A stretch of 64,000 nt of DNA from JBEKCP01 sp049509515 (GTDB lineage: Bacteria > Planctomycetota > Planctomycetia > Pirellulales > Thermoguttaceae). The notes below the pieces were generated by a model, which was given only the letters and a program-made list of their open reading frames with translations, was not told the origin of the DNA and did not search any database. The stretch's first letter is position 1. Each line of letters begins with the position of its first letter. The position numbers and the translations under genes are program-made. Shown here piece after piece: positions 16,682-25,514 of this stretch. The stretch lies in the NCBI GenBank assembly GCA_049509515.1, contig JBEKZV010000020.1:1-64000 (forward strand), given 5' to 3'.

Positions 16682-18046
16682 ATGTCAGAGCACGACGGGG
16701 TCACGCTATGCTCGATTCGCTGGTCGGAGGTCTTTCCCTGGCTGGGCACGCTGCGGAGCTTCCGCTTGGCCGTGACGCTGCGGGTGCTGGCGCTCGGGGC
16801 GGCCGGCCTGCTCCTGATGCTCTTGGGGTGGTCGGTGATCGGCGGGATTTTCTCGGGCAGTGAACAGGCCGGCGAGTTGTGGAAGTCGCAGTTCGGGACC
16901 GCCTCGGCTTGGGGGGTCATTGACCAGGCGGTGCCCACCGAGCACGCCCCGCCCGTTTGGTCGAGCCCCGCGACCGTGGGCCAGCCGGCGTTGCCGGGCT
17001 GGTGGCACTTCGGGGACGATCCTTTCACGGGCACCTGGCTGCAGTTGAGCCGGCCGGTCTGGCAGATCTTCGCCGGGGTCTACGAACCCGGGCGACCCGT
17101 GCAACCCGTGAGCTTGGCGGCCCTGCTGTGCTGGGTCCTGTCGGCGTTGTGGGGTCTGGCCGTGTGGGCGTTTTTCGGCGGGGCCATCAGCCGCATCGCC
17201 GCCGTGCAGTTGGCCTGCGACGAGCAGGTGGGCTGGGGGGCGTCGCTCCGCTGGGCCGCTTCAAAGTGGCTCTCGTATTTCGGGGCCCCGCTGTTCCCGC
17301 TGGCCGGCGTGGTCTTGGCCGTGCTGCCGCTGCTGGTGGCCGGCTGGATCATGCGATTGGACGTGGGCCTGTTGCTGGCCGGCCTGCTCTGGCCGCTGGC
17401 CCTGGTGGGCGGCCTGGTCATGGCCCTCTTGCTCTTGGGGCTGATCTTCGGCTGGCCCTTGATGTGGGCGACGATCAGCGTCGAGGGCACCGACACGTTC
17501 GACGCCTTGAGCCGCGCCTACGCTTACGTCTTCCAACGGCCTTTGCGATACCTGCTCTACGCCGTCCTGGCCGCGGTCCTCGGATTGCTGGGATGGCTCC
17601 TAGTCGAGAACTTCGCCGCGGCCGTGATCTGGCTGGGCCTGTGGGGCGCGGGTTGGGGAGCCGGGGCCCTCCGGGAGGAGGCCATTCGTAGCGGCGACCT
17701 GTCGGGCATGGGCGGAGGCGGCGTGGCCCTGGTGGGCTTCTGGGCCGGACTGGTCAAATGGCTGGCCGTGGGTTACTTCTACGGCTACTTCTGGACGGCC
17801 TCCACCCTGATTTATTACCTGCTCCGCCGCGACGTGGACGGCACCGAAATGGACGAGGTGTTCCTCGAGGCCGACCAGAGCGAGAAGCAGTTCAACCTGC
17901 CGCCGCTGGCCACCGAGACGGCCGCCGCGCCTCCGGCCGCCGAGACGGCCGCGCCCGGCGCGAGCCCGGAAACCCCTGCGAAGCCGCAAGCGGCCATGTC
18001 CGGCGATGGCCCGGAATCGCCTGCCAAGCCGCCCGCGGCCGGGTAA
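16682..18046 (+). CDS. Multi-pass membrane protein of unknown function
   Basis: A 454-residue protein with about eight hydrophobic segments, beginning near residue 30 (LRVLALGAAGLLLMLLGW) and recurring at about 140-350. A Pro/Ala-rich cytoplasmic-looking tail follows (TETAAAPPAAETAAPGASPE). The segment FDALSRAYAYVFQRPLRYLLYAV is well formed and resembles a conserved helix-loop in similar planctomycete membrane proteins. I cannot assign a function. A GGAAAGG lies about 8 bases before the ATG. It converges on the P-II gene, with 11 bases between stops. Confidence 0.78.
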   Translation: MSEHDGVTLCSIRWSEVFPWLGTLRSFRLAVTLRVLALGAAGLLLMLLGWSVIGGIFSGSEQAGELWKSQFGTASAWGVIDQAVPTEHAPPVWSSPATVGQPALPGWWHFGDDPFTGTWLQLSRPVWQIFAGVYEPGRPVQPVSLAALLCWVLSALWGLAVWAFFGGAISRIAAVQLACDEQVGWGASLRWAASKWLSYFGAPLFPLAGVVLAVLPLLVAGWIMRLDVGLLLAGLLWPLALVGGLVMALLLLGLIFGWPLMWATISVEGTDTFDALSRAYAYVFQRPLRYLLYAVLAAVLGLLGWLLVENFAAAVIWLGLWGAGWGAGALREEAIRSGDLSGMGGGGVALVGFWAGLVKWLAVGYFYGYFWTASTLIYYLLRRDVDGTEMDEVFLEADQSEKQFNLPPLATETAAAPPAAETAAPGASPETPAKPQAAMSGDGPESPAKPPAAG

Positions 18047-18057
18047 GCCCAGGCGGC

Positions 18058-18405
18058 TCAGACTGCCCCCTTCCCCCGGCTAGCGTCGGTAATCTGGATC
18101 GCCTCGAGCGCCGGCAGGACGAAGATCTTGCCGTCGCCGATGTTTCCTTCGGGCCCGGTCCGCGCGACGTGGATGATCGTGCTCAGGGTCCGATCCAGAA
18201 AATCGTCGTTGACGACGATCTCCAGCACGACCTTCCGCAGCAGGCGGGTGGTGTACTCGTGGCCGCGGTACATCTCGGTTTGGCCCCGCTGGCGTCCGAA
18301 CCCCTGGGCGTCGCAGACCGTCAGCCGGGTGACCTCGATCTTCTCCAGGGCCTCCCGGACGGCGTTGAGCTTGGTCGGCTGAATGACGGCAATGACCAGT
18401 TTCAC
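18058..18405 (-). CDS. glnB: P-II family nitrogen regulator
   Basis: P-II proteins sense 2-oxoglutarate and ATP/ADP and control glutamine synthetase, NtrB or AmtB. The 115-residue product starts at GTG with GGAGG 7 bases upstream and reads MKLVIAVIQPTKLNAVREAL. It contains QGFGRQRGQTEMYRGHEY (T-loop with the modifiable Tyr51 in TEMYRG) and RTGPEGNIGDGKIFVLPALE (the ATP-binding region). All P-II signatures are intact. It stands alone, without amtB or glnA, so GlnB versus GlnK cannot be decided. Confidence 0.92.
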   Translation of the reverse strand: MKLVIAVIQPTKLNAVREALEKIEVTRLTVCDAQGFGRQRGQTEMYRGHEYTTRLLRKVVLEIVVNDDFLDRTLSTIIHVARTGPEGNIGDGKIFVLPALEAIQITDASRGKGAV

Positions 18406-18508
18406 GCAATGGCCTCCACGGGTACCCATTATACGGCCCGCGGGAAGAAGCGACACGACCCCAAAATCTCTTGTCCGGCCTGGGGACCATCGCCTATACT
18501 GGATCAGT
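18406..18508. promoter_or_regulatory. Divergent promoter region between glnB and the DsbD-type gene
   Basis: Minus strand: a TATAAT -10 is seen as ATTATA at 18428-18433, for glnB. Plus strand: TTGTCC (18471-18476), 18-base spacer, TATACT (18495-18500), only 8 bases before the ATG at 18509. If real, the DsbD transcript would be nearly leaderless. Confidence 0.4.
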
Positions 18509-20569
18509 ATGATGTGTAACCGCCAATATCTCGTTGCTTTGACGGCCGCAGCCGTGGTCGTTTGGGCTGCATGGGGATGGGCGCCCGGCGGGTGGGCCAC
18601 GGCCGCCGATAACGGTGGCTCGCCGGAGAGCGTGTTCGACTCTGGAGGGCCGCCGGCCCCGTCCGGCGCAGGGGCGGCCGGGTTTGGCGCCGCCCAGGGC
18701 GAACAGGTCGCCGTCCGCGCGGGATTCACGCCCCCCGACGCCAACCGCACGGCCGAGTTGTTCATCACGGCCACGATCCAGCCCGGTTGGCACATTTATT
18801 CGATCACGCAGGCGCCCGGCGGGCCGCTGGCGACGAAGATCAACCTGGACGCGTCGGACGCCTACCGGCTGTTGGGTGATTTCCGCCCCGACCCGGCCCC
18901 GAAGAAGAAGGTGGAAGCGGTCTTCAACAACCTGCTGGTTGAGACCCATACCGGGACGGTGACGTGGTTTGCGGCAATTCGGCTGGCGGCGGGGGCCGAC
19001 CCCGAGCGGGTGAAGATCTCCGGACGGCTGAACGTCCAGGCGTGCCAAGCCGACCAATGCCTGCCGCCGCGTGACGTTGCGTTCGTAGCCGGGCTCACCC
19101 GGGGGGCGGTTCCGGCCGCCCCGTCGGCGGCTCCCCCGGAGCAGCCGGCTGCCGTGCCCGGGCCTCCCGGCCACGCGGCGGCCGAACATCACATCGCGTG
19201 GCAACCTTTCACCAGCATCACCGCACTGGCCGATCTCGTGGGACCGGGACTCGACCTGGAGAAGGTCCGCGCGAACGTTCACCAGGAGGCGGCCGGAGCG
19301 GCGAGCCTGGGACTCTGGGGTGGGATGGTCCTCGGGTTCTTGGGCGGGTTGCTGCTGAACATCATGCCCTGCGTCCTGCCGGTGATCGGCCTGAAGATCC
19401 TCTCGTTTATCGAGCAGGCGGGGCACGACCGGCGGCGGGCCTTCGCCCTGAACGCCTGGTACTCGCTGGGATTGATGTCGGTGTTCTTCGTGTTGGCCAC
19501 GTTGGCCGTCTCGCCCCAGCACCTCGGTTGGGGACAGTTGTTCAGCAAGACGTGGTTCAGCATCACCTTGGCCGCGGTGGTCTTCACGATGGGATTGAGT
19601 TTCCTCGGGGTCTGGGAGATGCCGATTCCCGGTTTTGCCGGGCGGGGCAAGGCGAGCGAACTGGCGGCCCGGGAAGGCGCCGTCGGCGCATTCGCCAAAG
19701 GGGCCTTGACGACCGTTCTGGCAACTCCGTGCAGCGCGCCGTTTCTGGCCCCCGCCCTGTTCTGGGCGGTGGCCCAGCCGCCGCTATTGACCTACGCCGT
19801 GCTGCTGGCCACCGGTTTCGGGATGGCCAGCCCCTACCTCGTCCTCGGCGCGTTTCCCGAGGCCCTCCGCTTCCTCCCCAAGCCGGGCGCCTGGATGGAT
19901 ACCTTCAAGCAGGTGATGGGCTTCGTGCTCATGGGCACCGTGGTGTTCATGCTCACGTTTCTGCGGCCGCCGGACGTCGTGCCGACGATCGGGCTCTTGT
20001 TCGGCCTGTGGGTCGCATGTTGGTGGATCGGGCGGCTCTCGCCCCTGGCGGAGGCCGGGGCCAAGGTCCGGACCTGGCTCGGGGCCACCGCGCTGGCCGC
20101 CGTGGTTTGGGTCCTCATGTTCCCGGGAATCACCGCGGTCTATCAGGGTCCGTTTTCCTTCGCCGGCCTGGCCGAAGTGATGGCCCAGCGGCAGGCGGCT
20201 GCGGCATCCGGGATTCTCGCGGATACTCCCGGCCCTCCGCTCGTCGGCGCGGCCTCCGGTCCCAGGACTGTGTTGGTGGACTTCACCGCCGACTGGTGTT
20301 TGACGTGCAAGACACTCGAAGCCGCCGTCTTGGACACGCCCGCGGTGGCCGGCGCGATCCGGGCCAACCGCGTCGTGGCGTTGCGGGCGGACTGGACCCA
20401 CGAACCGCCCGAAATCTCGAAAATGCTCGAAGTCCTCGGCGGCAAGCAGGTGCCCGTCCTGGCGGTCTTCTCCCCCAAAGACCCGAACCATCCCGCCGTC
20501 TTTCGAGGCGGCTACACGCAGCGGATGCTCCTCGACGCGCTGGAGAAGACCCGGCCGTCCGGGCTGTAG
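18509..20569 (+). CDS. Thiol:disulfide interchange protein DsbD-type
   Basis: Transfers electrons across the inner membrane from thioredoxin to periplasmic thiol proteins. The 686-residue product follows DsbD order. A signal segment (about 1-30) is followed by an N-terminal immunoglobulin-like domain with VQACQADQCLPP (the Cys pair, near residue 185). An eight-helix membrane domain (about 270-560) carries NIMPCVLPVIGLKILSF and TVLATPCSAPFLAPAL. A C-terminal thioredoxin-like domain has VDFTADWCLTCKTLEAAVL. All three redox Cys pairs are present. The gene is monocistronic between divergent glnB and convergent purM. Confidence 0.9.
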   Translation: MMCNRQYLVALTAAAVVVWAAWGWAPGGWATAADNGGSPESVFDSGGPPAPSGAGAAGFGAAQGEQVAVRAGFTPPDANRTAELFITATIQPGWHIYSITQAPGGPLATKINLDASDAYRLLGDFRPDPAPKKKVEAVFNNLLVETHTGTVTWFAAIRLAAGADPERVKISGRLNVQACQADQCLPPRDVAFVAGLTRGAVPAAPSAAPPEQPAAVPGPPGHAAAEHHIAWQPFTSITALADLVGPGLDLEKVRANVHQEAAGAASLGLWGGMVLGFLGGLLLNIMPCVLPVIGLKILSFIEQAGHDRRRAFALNAWYSLGLMSVFFVLATLAVSPQHLGWGQLFSKTWFSITLAAVVFTMGLSFLGVWEMPIPGFAGRGKASELAAREGAVGAFAKGALTTVLATPCSAPFLAPALFWAVAQPPLLTYAVLLATGFGMASPYLVLGAFPEALRFLPKPGAWMDTFKQVMGFVLMGTVVFMLTFLRPPDVVPTIGLLFGLWVACWWIGRLSPLAEAGAKVRTWLGATALAAVVWVLMFPGITAVYQGPFSFAGLAEVMAQRQAAAASGILADTPGPPLVGAASGPRTVLVDFTADWCLTCKTLEAAVLDTPAVAGAIRANRVVALRADWTHEPPEISKMLEVLGGKQVPVLAVFSPKDPNHPAVFRGGYTQRMLLDALEKTRPSGL

Positions 20570-20586
20570 ACGCCAGGTGCCGGATG

Positions 20587-21660
20587 TCAGGTGTCGCCCG
20601 TCACCCACACGACCCCTTGCGGCCCCTGCCGCGCGCGGCCGATCTGCCAGTTGACAATCCCCGACCGTGCCAGCCGGGCGCGAATGCTCTCGGCATAGAA
20701 CGGGCTGACGACCAGCACCAGCCCCACGCCCATGTTGAACACCTGTTCCATCTCGGCCTGGTCGACTTGGCCCAGCCGCTGGAGCCAGGGGAAGACCGGG
20801 GGGACGGGCCAACTGCCGCGCCGGATCGCGACTTGGACCCCCTCGGGCACGATCCGCGCCAGGTTCTCGATGAGGCCGCCGCCGGTCACGTGGGCGATGC
20901 CGTGCACCACGCTCTTGACGCGGTAATAGCCGAGCACCTGCCGCACTGCGCGGACGTAGATCCGCGTCGGTTCCAGGAGGGCCTGGCCTGCCGTCGCGCC
21001 CAGCTCTTCCACGAAGTCCGCGACCCCCAGGCCGGCGATCTCGAAGATGATCTTCCGCGCCAGGCTGAAGCCGTTGGAGTGCAGCCCGGTCGAAGCCAGG
21101 CCCAAAACCAGGTCGCCCGGCTCGATCTTCGAGCCGTCGATGAGGTGTTTTCGCGGCACCACGCCCACGCAGAAGCCCGCCAGGTCGTAGTCGCCCGGGG
21201 CGTAGAGGTCCGGCAAGATGGCGGTCTCTCCGCCCAACAGGGCGCAATCGGCGTCGACACACCCGTCGGCCACGCCCGCGACGAGTTGCTCCAGCAAGAC
21301 GGGATCGTCCTTGGGCATGGCCACGTAGTCCAGAAAGAACAGCGGCTCGGCCCCGCAGCACAGGGCGTCGTTGACGCTCATCGCCACCAGATCGATGCCC
21401 ACGGTCCGGTGGACGCCCATCGCCACCGCCACCTTCAGCTTCGTCCCGACCCCGTCGGAACAGGCCACGAGGACGGGGTCTTCATAGCCTCGGCTGAACA
21501 GCCGGTTACAAAAATCGAGCTGGAAGAGGCCGGCAAATCCGCCCTCCAGCGGCAGCACCCGCGGGGTGTAGGTCCGGGCCAGCAGCCGCGGCAGTCGCGC
21601 CATCGCCTGCCGGTAGACCTCCAGGTCAACACCCGCGTCTTTGTAGGTCGCTTTTGCCAC
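20587..21660 (-). CDS. purM: Phosphoribosylformylglycinamidine cyclo-ligase (AIR synthetase)
   Basis: Fifth step of purine synthesis: ATP-dependent closure of FGAM to aminoimidazole ribonucleotide. The 357-residue product starts MAKATYKDAGVDLEVY and shows the PurM signatures LVACSDGVGTKLKVA, GIDLVAMSVNDALCCGAEPL, ALLGGETAILPDLY, GLASTGLHSNGFSLAR and HVTGGGLIENLARI. Length is normal. It converges on the DsbD-type gene with 17 bases between stops and has no pur neighbours. Confidence 0.96.
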   Translation of the reverse strand: MAKATYKDAGVDLEVYRQAMARLPRLLARTYTPRVLPLEGGFAGLFQLDFCNRLFSRGYEDPVLVACSDGVGTKLKVAVAMGVHRTVGIDLVAMSVNDALCCGAEPLFFLDYVAMPKDDPVLLEQLVAGVADGCVDADCALLGGETAILPDLYAPGDYDLAGFCVGVVPRKHLIDGSKIEPGDLVLGLASTGLHSNGFSLARKIIFEIAGLGVADFVEELGATAGQALLEPTRIYVRAVRQVLGYYRVKSVVHGIAHVTGGGLIENLARIVPEGVQVAIRRGSWPVPPVFPWLQRLGQVDQAEMEQVFNMGVGLVLVVSPFYAESIRARLARSGIVNWQIGRARQGPQGVVWVTGDT

Positions 21661-21773
21661 GGCGGTCCCCCGAGTAGGAATGGGTCGTATTCTAATCGGA
21701 AGTCCGTGGGATGGAAACGGGCCCGGCAGCGGCCGCCCGCGGCCTTGGAAGATAGAGAACTTGGCGAAACCGG

Positions 21774-21895
21774 TCAGGTGCCAGGTGACAGCTGTCAGGT
21801 GCTATGTGTCAGGTGTCAGGTGCTAGGTGTCAGGGAGCGTTCATCCCGAGCTTGCCGGGCCAGGTGGCCTGGCACCTGTCACCTAACACCTGGCA
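21774..21895. repeat. CAGGTG/TGTCAGG repeat block
   Basis: Irregular direct units (GTCAGGTGCCAGGTGACAG and GTCAGGTGCTATGTGTCAGG types) fill 21774-21838. Their inverse (GGCACCTGTCACC, AACACCTGGCAGG) occupies 21868-21897, giving a long imperfect stem. A short relative lies at 20573-20595. The units are unequal and spacer-free, so this is not a CRISPR. Confidence 0.65.
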
Positions 21896-21939
21896 GGCCC
21901 GCGTCGGGCAGGAAAAATCCGCGGAAATCCGGGGCCTGC

Positions 21940-21967
21940 TTGACAGCCGTGTTAGAAACTGGAGAAT
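21940..21967 (+). promoter_or_regulatory. Possible promoter of the 22104 lipoprotein gene
   Basis: TTGACA (21940-21945, perfect), 16-base spacer, GAGAAT (21962-21967, 4 of 6). It would give a leader of about 130 bases. Confidence 0.4.
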
Positions 21968-22103
21968 AGTTCAGCGGAAACAGCCCGATGGCTGCCCTCC
22001 CCACGGCCCACAAATTGCCGGCCGTGGACCATCCACCGAGATTGGGTCTTGCCTGGCCAGCCGCGGCGAGGCCGACCCCCCACCGTTTCTTAAGGAGAAT
22101 CGC

Positions 22104-22688
22104 ATGAAGTGGTCGCGTCGATCGAACTGGTGTCTGTTGTCGGCCGCCGTGGCGGGCGCATTTGTGCTGGGACTTCTGCTGCCGGGCTGCTCGCCGCAGC
22201 CGGCGCCCCCCAAGCCGAAGCCCAAGAAGGAAACGAAGATCGAGGAGCCCAAGCCCGAGCCGAAGATGGAGGAGCCCAAGCCCGAGCCGAAGATCGAGGA
22301 GCCCAAGCTCGAGCCGAAGCCCGAAGCCAAGACGGAAACCAAGACCGAGACCAAGACCGAGACCAAGACCGAGACTAAGCCCGAGGCCAAGACCGAAACC
22401 AAGGAAGAGCCGAAGCCCGAGGCCAAGACCGAAACCAAGACGGAAACCAAGCCCGAGGCCAAGACGGAAACCAAGACGGAGGAAAAGACGGAGGCCAAGA
22501 CGGAGACCAAGAAGGAAGAGCCGAAGCCCGAGGCGAAGGCCGACGAGCCGGCCAAGCCTGAGGCGAAGACGGAGACCAAGAAGGAAGAGCCGAAGCCCGA
22601 CGAGCCGGCCAAGCCCGAAGCAAAGTCAGAGGAGCCGGCCAAACCCAAGGCGAAGTCCGAAACGAAAGACCCGGATGCTTTGAAGTAA
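22104..22688 (+). CDS. Low-complexity Lys/Glu/Thr/Pro-rich lipoprotein
   Basis: A 194-residue protein with a lipoprotein signal (residues 1-31, FVLGLLLPGC) followed entirely by K/E/P/T repeats: EEPKPEPK units, then KTET and KPEAKTETK units, then DEPAKPEA. AAGGAG lies about 7 bases upstream of the ATG. No folded domain is visible; it could be an extended, flexible spacer anchored in the membrane. The leader closely resembles that of the cytochrome lipoprotein at 23006, suggesting duplication of the N-terminal part. The repeated DNA keeps the opposite strand open, which is an artefact of the repeat. Confidence 0.78.
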   Translation: MKWSRRSNWCLLSAAVAGAFVLGLLLPGCSPQPAPPKPKPKKETKIEEPKPEPKMEEPKPEPKIEEPKLEPKPEAKTETKTETKTETKTETKPEAKTETKEEPKPEAKTETKTETKPEAKTETKTEEKTEAKTETKKEEPKPEAKADEPAKPEAKTETKKEEPKPDEPAKPEAKSEEPAKPKAKSETKDPDALK

Positions 22689-22749
22689 TCGGCCGAAGAA
22701 GAGCCTCCGCGCCGAGGAAGGGCCGATCGCCATCTGGAGCGTGTGGCGT

Positions 22750-22889
22750 GTAGGGGGGGCGACGGGCACCGCGCGCAGCGTGGTCGGCGAGCCCCACCAC
22801 CAGACTTTGCCCGAAAACGGTGGGGCTCGCCGGCCATGCCGACCAACGCTGCGCGTCGGTGCCCGACGGTGCGCGTCGACCCACCCTGC
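22750..22889. repeat. Palindromic element, diverged copy of 27007-27109
   Basis: The inner arms GCGAGCCCCACCA (22787-22799) and GGTGGGGCTCGC (22819-22830) are conserved. The terminal arms are degraded on the left (TAGGGGGGGCGAC) and good on the right (GTCGACCCACCCTGC). The right half carries an inserted hairpin resembling ACCAACGC-TGC-GCGTCGGT, linking it to the nested-hairpin family. The rest of 22689-23005 shows no gene. Confidence 0.7.
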
Positions 22890-23005
22890 ATTTCTATTCC
22901 CGGTGATGGAAGCCGGCCGAATTGTTTGTCATTTCGCCTCTTCCGCAGCAGAGGCTGCTCGGGCAGCCCGTCACTGAATTTCACCTGGAGAACGGAGGGT
23001 GCTGT

Positions 23006-23965
23006 ATGAAGCGGATGCGTCGATCGCGTGGGTTATTGTGGTCCGCCGCAGTGGTTGCGGGGTTCGCGCTGGGCCTCGTCCTGCCCGGCTGCCCGTCGCC
23101 GTCGGAACCCGGAGGAGGCCAGCAGCCCAAGGAATCGGATAAGGGCGCGGAGACGCGGCGACCCGAGCCGGCAGCCGGCGGGCAAGTGAAACCCGAGCCG
23201 CCCGCCAAGCCGGAGTCAAAGCCGGAGTCGAAGCCGGAGGCCAAGTCCGAGGGCGCCGCCGGTGCCGCAGACGTGCCGCCGGCGCCGAAGGTCTCCAGCT
23301 TCGCGCCCGCCGAAGACGTCGCGTATCAAATGGACAAGTACATCCGCGACATGGAAAAGGGTACGGCCGCCGAGTCCGACTACAAGGAACTGTCGGAGGG
23401 CGAGGTCAGCCAGACCGGCAGCACGATGGTGCTCCTGGCGGTTGCATTGGGCCTGTCGGACCAGGACAACAAGTACAAGGCCCAGGCCGGGGCACTGGTG
23501 GCCGCCTGCCAGAAACTTGCGGCGGCGAAGGACTACGCCGCGACGAAAAAGGCGGTGGCGGGCGTGGTCGCCGCGGCCAAGGAAGGCCAGCCGAGCGGCG
23601 AGGTGAAGTGGGCCCGGCTGGCCGACCTCAAGGATCTCATGAAGCAGGTCCCCCGCGTCAACACGAAGCTCAAGAGCAATCTCAACCACCTCGGCACGAA
23701 GGCCAAGGAGGCGGCCGCGAACGTCGCCACCCTGGCCGTGATCGCCCAAGGCGCCATGGCCGACGTGGCCGACACCCGCAAGCCGGCGGAATCGCAGAAG
23801 TGGTTCGTCTTCAGCACCGAGATGCGCGAGGCCGCCGCCGCCGTCAACGCGAGCATCCGCGTCAAGAACCAGAAGGCCGTCGAGGAGTCCATGGACCGCC
23901 TCCAGAAATCCTGCGACGACTGCCATGCCGTGTTCAAGGAGGAGGAAAAGAAGCCGGACAAGTAG
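23006..23965 (+). CDS. Lipoprotein with a cytochrome c'-like domain
   Basis: A 319-residue protein. A lipoprotein signal (1-29, GFALGLVLPGC) leads into a K/P/E-rich linker (about 30-85, including KPESKPESKPEAKSEG) and a helical domain. That domain ends with QKSCDDCHAVFK, a CXXCH haem-binding site placed near the C-terminus as in cytochrome c' and related four-helix cytochromes. It is probably a membrane-tethered periplasmic electron carrier. GGAGG lies 9 bases before the ATG. The spacing from the KE-rich lipoprotein (317 bases, with a repeat) argues against a tight operon. Confidence 0.82.
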   Translation: MKRMRRSRGLLWSAAVVAGFALGLVLPGCPSPSEPGGGQQPKESDKGAETRRPEPAAGGQVKPEPPAKPESKPESKPEAKSEGAAGAADVPPAPKVSSFAPAEDVAYQMDKYIRDMEKGTAAESDYKELSEGEVSQTGSTMVLLAVALGLSDQDNKYKAQAGALVAACQKLAAAKDYAATKKAVAGVVAAAKEGQPSGEVKWARLADLKDLMKQVPRVNTKLKSNLNHLGTKAKEAAANVATLAVIAQGAMADVADTRKPAESQKWFVFSTEMREAAAAVNASIRVKNQKAVEESMDRLQKSCDDCHAVFKEEEKKPDK

Positions 23966-23976
23966 CCGGGGGGAGG

Positions 23977-24030
23977 GTGGTCTTAGGTCTTGGGTCTTTA
24001 GCCTTAGCGCTCACACCTAAGACCCAAGGC
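23977..24030. repeat. Inverted repeat of TTAGGTCTTGGG type
   Basis: TCTTAGGTCTTGGGTCTTTAG is followed after a short loop by its inverse CACCTAAGACCCAAGG. It is related to 4890-4990 and lies just past the cytochrome stop, so it may act as a 3' stem. Confidence 0.6.
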
Positions 24031-24273
24031 GCAAACGCAACCCCTTGCGCCCCAAATACTTGGGTTGTTCAGGCGCGATGAGATTCCACCACGCCACTGG
24101 TGCATAGTCTCGCACCCGCGCGGGGATTTTCCCCCAAAATATTGTGAGCCTCTTCCCCCCCAGCAGAAACTTTGCTATGATTACCGCTGGTAGCGGGTGT
24201 TGCTCGACCAAGGGGGGTAGAACTCAGGCCACGCCCCATGGCCTCTCGGCATTTTCCTAACCAGGAGTCTCCC

Positions 24274-24918
24274 ATGACCCAACAAGCCAAGATCCGATTG
24301 TTGATTGCCGACGACCACGAAGTCGTCCGCAACGGCTTGAAGACGCTGCTGGCCGGCACGGACATCAAGATCGTTGCCGAGGTGGCCAGCGGCCCGGCAG
24401 CCGTCAAGTACGCCCTGGAGAACGAAGTCGACGTCGTGCTGCTGGACATCCGCATGCCGGAGGGCGACGGCTTGGCCGCCCTGGGCCGTATCAAGCTCGA
24501 TAAGCCGGATCTGCCGATCCTGGTCCTCTCGACCTACGACAACCCGACCTACGTTGCCCGGGCCGTTGCGCTGGGCGCCAGCGGATACCTGCTGAAGAGT
24601 TGCACGCGGGACGAACTGGTGGCCGGCATTCGGACGGCTGCGGCCGGCGAGAGCGCCTGGACCCGCGACGAACTTCGCCGCGTCACCGGCGCCCTGGCCA
24701 CGCCGCGGCTGACGGCCGACGTCGAAGTGCCCCTGACCCAGCGCGAGAGCGAAGTGCTCCGCCAACTGGCCTGCGGCCTGACCAACAAGGAGATCGCCAA
24801 CACGCTGCACATCAGCTACGAGACGGTCAAGGAACACGTGCAGCACATCCTCCGCAAGATCGGCGTCTCCGATCGCACGCAAGCGGCGGTGTGGGCCGTG
24901 CGGAAGGACCTGGTCTGA
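24274..24918 (+). CDS. NarL/FixJ-family response regulator
   Basis: A 214-residue two-component regulator. The receiver domain (about 1-120) has IADDHEVVRNGL, the phospho-acceptor Asp in VVLLDIRMPEGDG, LVLSTYD and GYLLKS. The LuxR-type HTH (about 148-212) has LTQRESEVLRQLACGLTNKE and YETVKEHVQHILRKIGVSD. AGGAG lies 7 bases upstream of the ATG. No sensor kinase is adjacent, so it is an orphan regulator; its targets are unknown. Confidence 0.93.
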   Translation: MTQQAKIRLLIADDHEVVRNGLKTLLAGTDIKIVAEVASGPAAVKYALENEVDVVLLDIRMPEGDGLAALGRIKLDKPDLPILVLSTYDNPTYVARAVALGASGYLLKSCTRDELVAGIRTAAAGESAWTRDELRRVTGALATPRLTADVEVPLTQRESEVLRQLACGLTNKEIANTLHISYETVKEHVQHILRKIGVSDRTQAAVWAVRKDLV

Positions 24919-24928
24919 CGGCGCGATT

Positions 24929-25393
24929 TCAGTAGGCGGCACCCGCATTCGGGCGGATCACGATCCACGGCACGCCGGCCCCCACCCAACGGTTCGGAAA
25001 GAACGTGTTGTTGGAGGTCCAATGGGGCGAGTAGTCCCCGTCTATCGGGTCCACCGCAGCCCGGGGCCGCGCGTTCGACATCCCGTACCAGCGCATGCTC
25101 TCGATCCTGCGATGCCGCTCTTGGGCGCGGAACTCGGCCTCGCGGCGGACGGCCAGCGCCGGGTCCAAGTACTCCTGCATGGCCTGCTCGTAGAACCACA
25201 TCTCCGGCGTTGCCTGCACCTCGCCCGGCGAAACGACCACGTAACCGCCGCCCGGCGCACCCTTGGCCGATTTCGCCGCCGGCCGGGAAGCCTCGGGCCC
25301 CGGCTTGGCCGTTGTGCCCTCGGGCTTCTGGGCCCAAGCTGCCCCCGCCGTCAAAGCGATCGTGGTGGACAAGATGATCGAAAGGCGTTTCAT
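24929..25393 (-). CDS. Secreted conserved hypothetical protein
   Basis: A 154-residue protein with a Sec signal (1-21, LSTTIALTAGAAWA), a short K/P/A-rich linker and a compact C-terminal part. The last part contains AQERHRRIESMRWYGMSNARP and YSPHWTSNNTFFPNRW, a WYG-SN-RP pattern that I have seen in planctomycete secreted proteins but cannot tie to a function. GGAAGGAG lies about 7 bases before the ATG, which fixes the start. It converges on the response regulator. Confidence 0.72.
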   Translation of the reverse strand: MKRLSIILSTTIALTAGAAWAQKPEGTTAKPGPEASRPAAKSAKGAPGGGYVVVSPGEVQATPEMWFYEQAMQEYLDPALAVRREAEFRAQERHRRIESMRWYGMSNARPRAAVDPIDGDYSPHWTSNNTFFPNRWVGAGVPWIVIRPNAGAAY

Positions 25394-25514
25394 GTTCGAC
25401 TCCTTCCTGTAGAGAATTCGGCCTGTAACGGCCGCCCGGATTAGGCAGAGTCTGCCGAAAGTGCCGGAGAATCCGGCCCGTGGCAGACTGGACAAGATGC
25501 GGCGAGACTGCGGC

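Noticed and set aside
21774..21895. CRISPR-like repetition of CAGGTG units
   Set aside because: Units are unequal, 8-20 bases long and without regular spacers; the inverse copy marks it as a dispersed inverted repeat.
19198..21969. Plus-strand ORF of 923 codons over the DsbD-type gene and purM
   Set aside because: It spans two convergent, well-supported genes in the wrong frames; Arg/Gly-rich shadow typical of high GC.
22300..22680. Tandem 12-base periodicity as a possible CRISPR or origin iterons
   Set aside because: The period keeps the reading frame and encodes KTET/KPEA repeats in a lipoprotein.
21971..22984. Minus-strand ORF of 337 codons opposite the KE-rich lipoprotein
   Set aside because: It is open only because the plus-strand repeats avoid stops in that frame. 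Its product is a run of VSVL/ASGFGSS units without a start signal, while the plus strand has a lipobox and a ribosome site.
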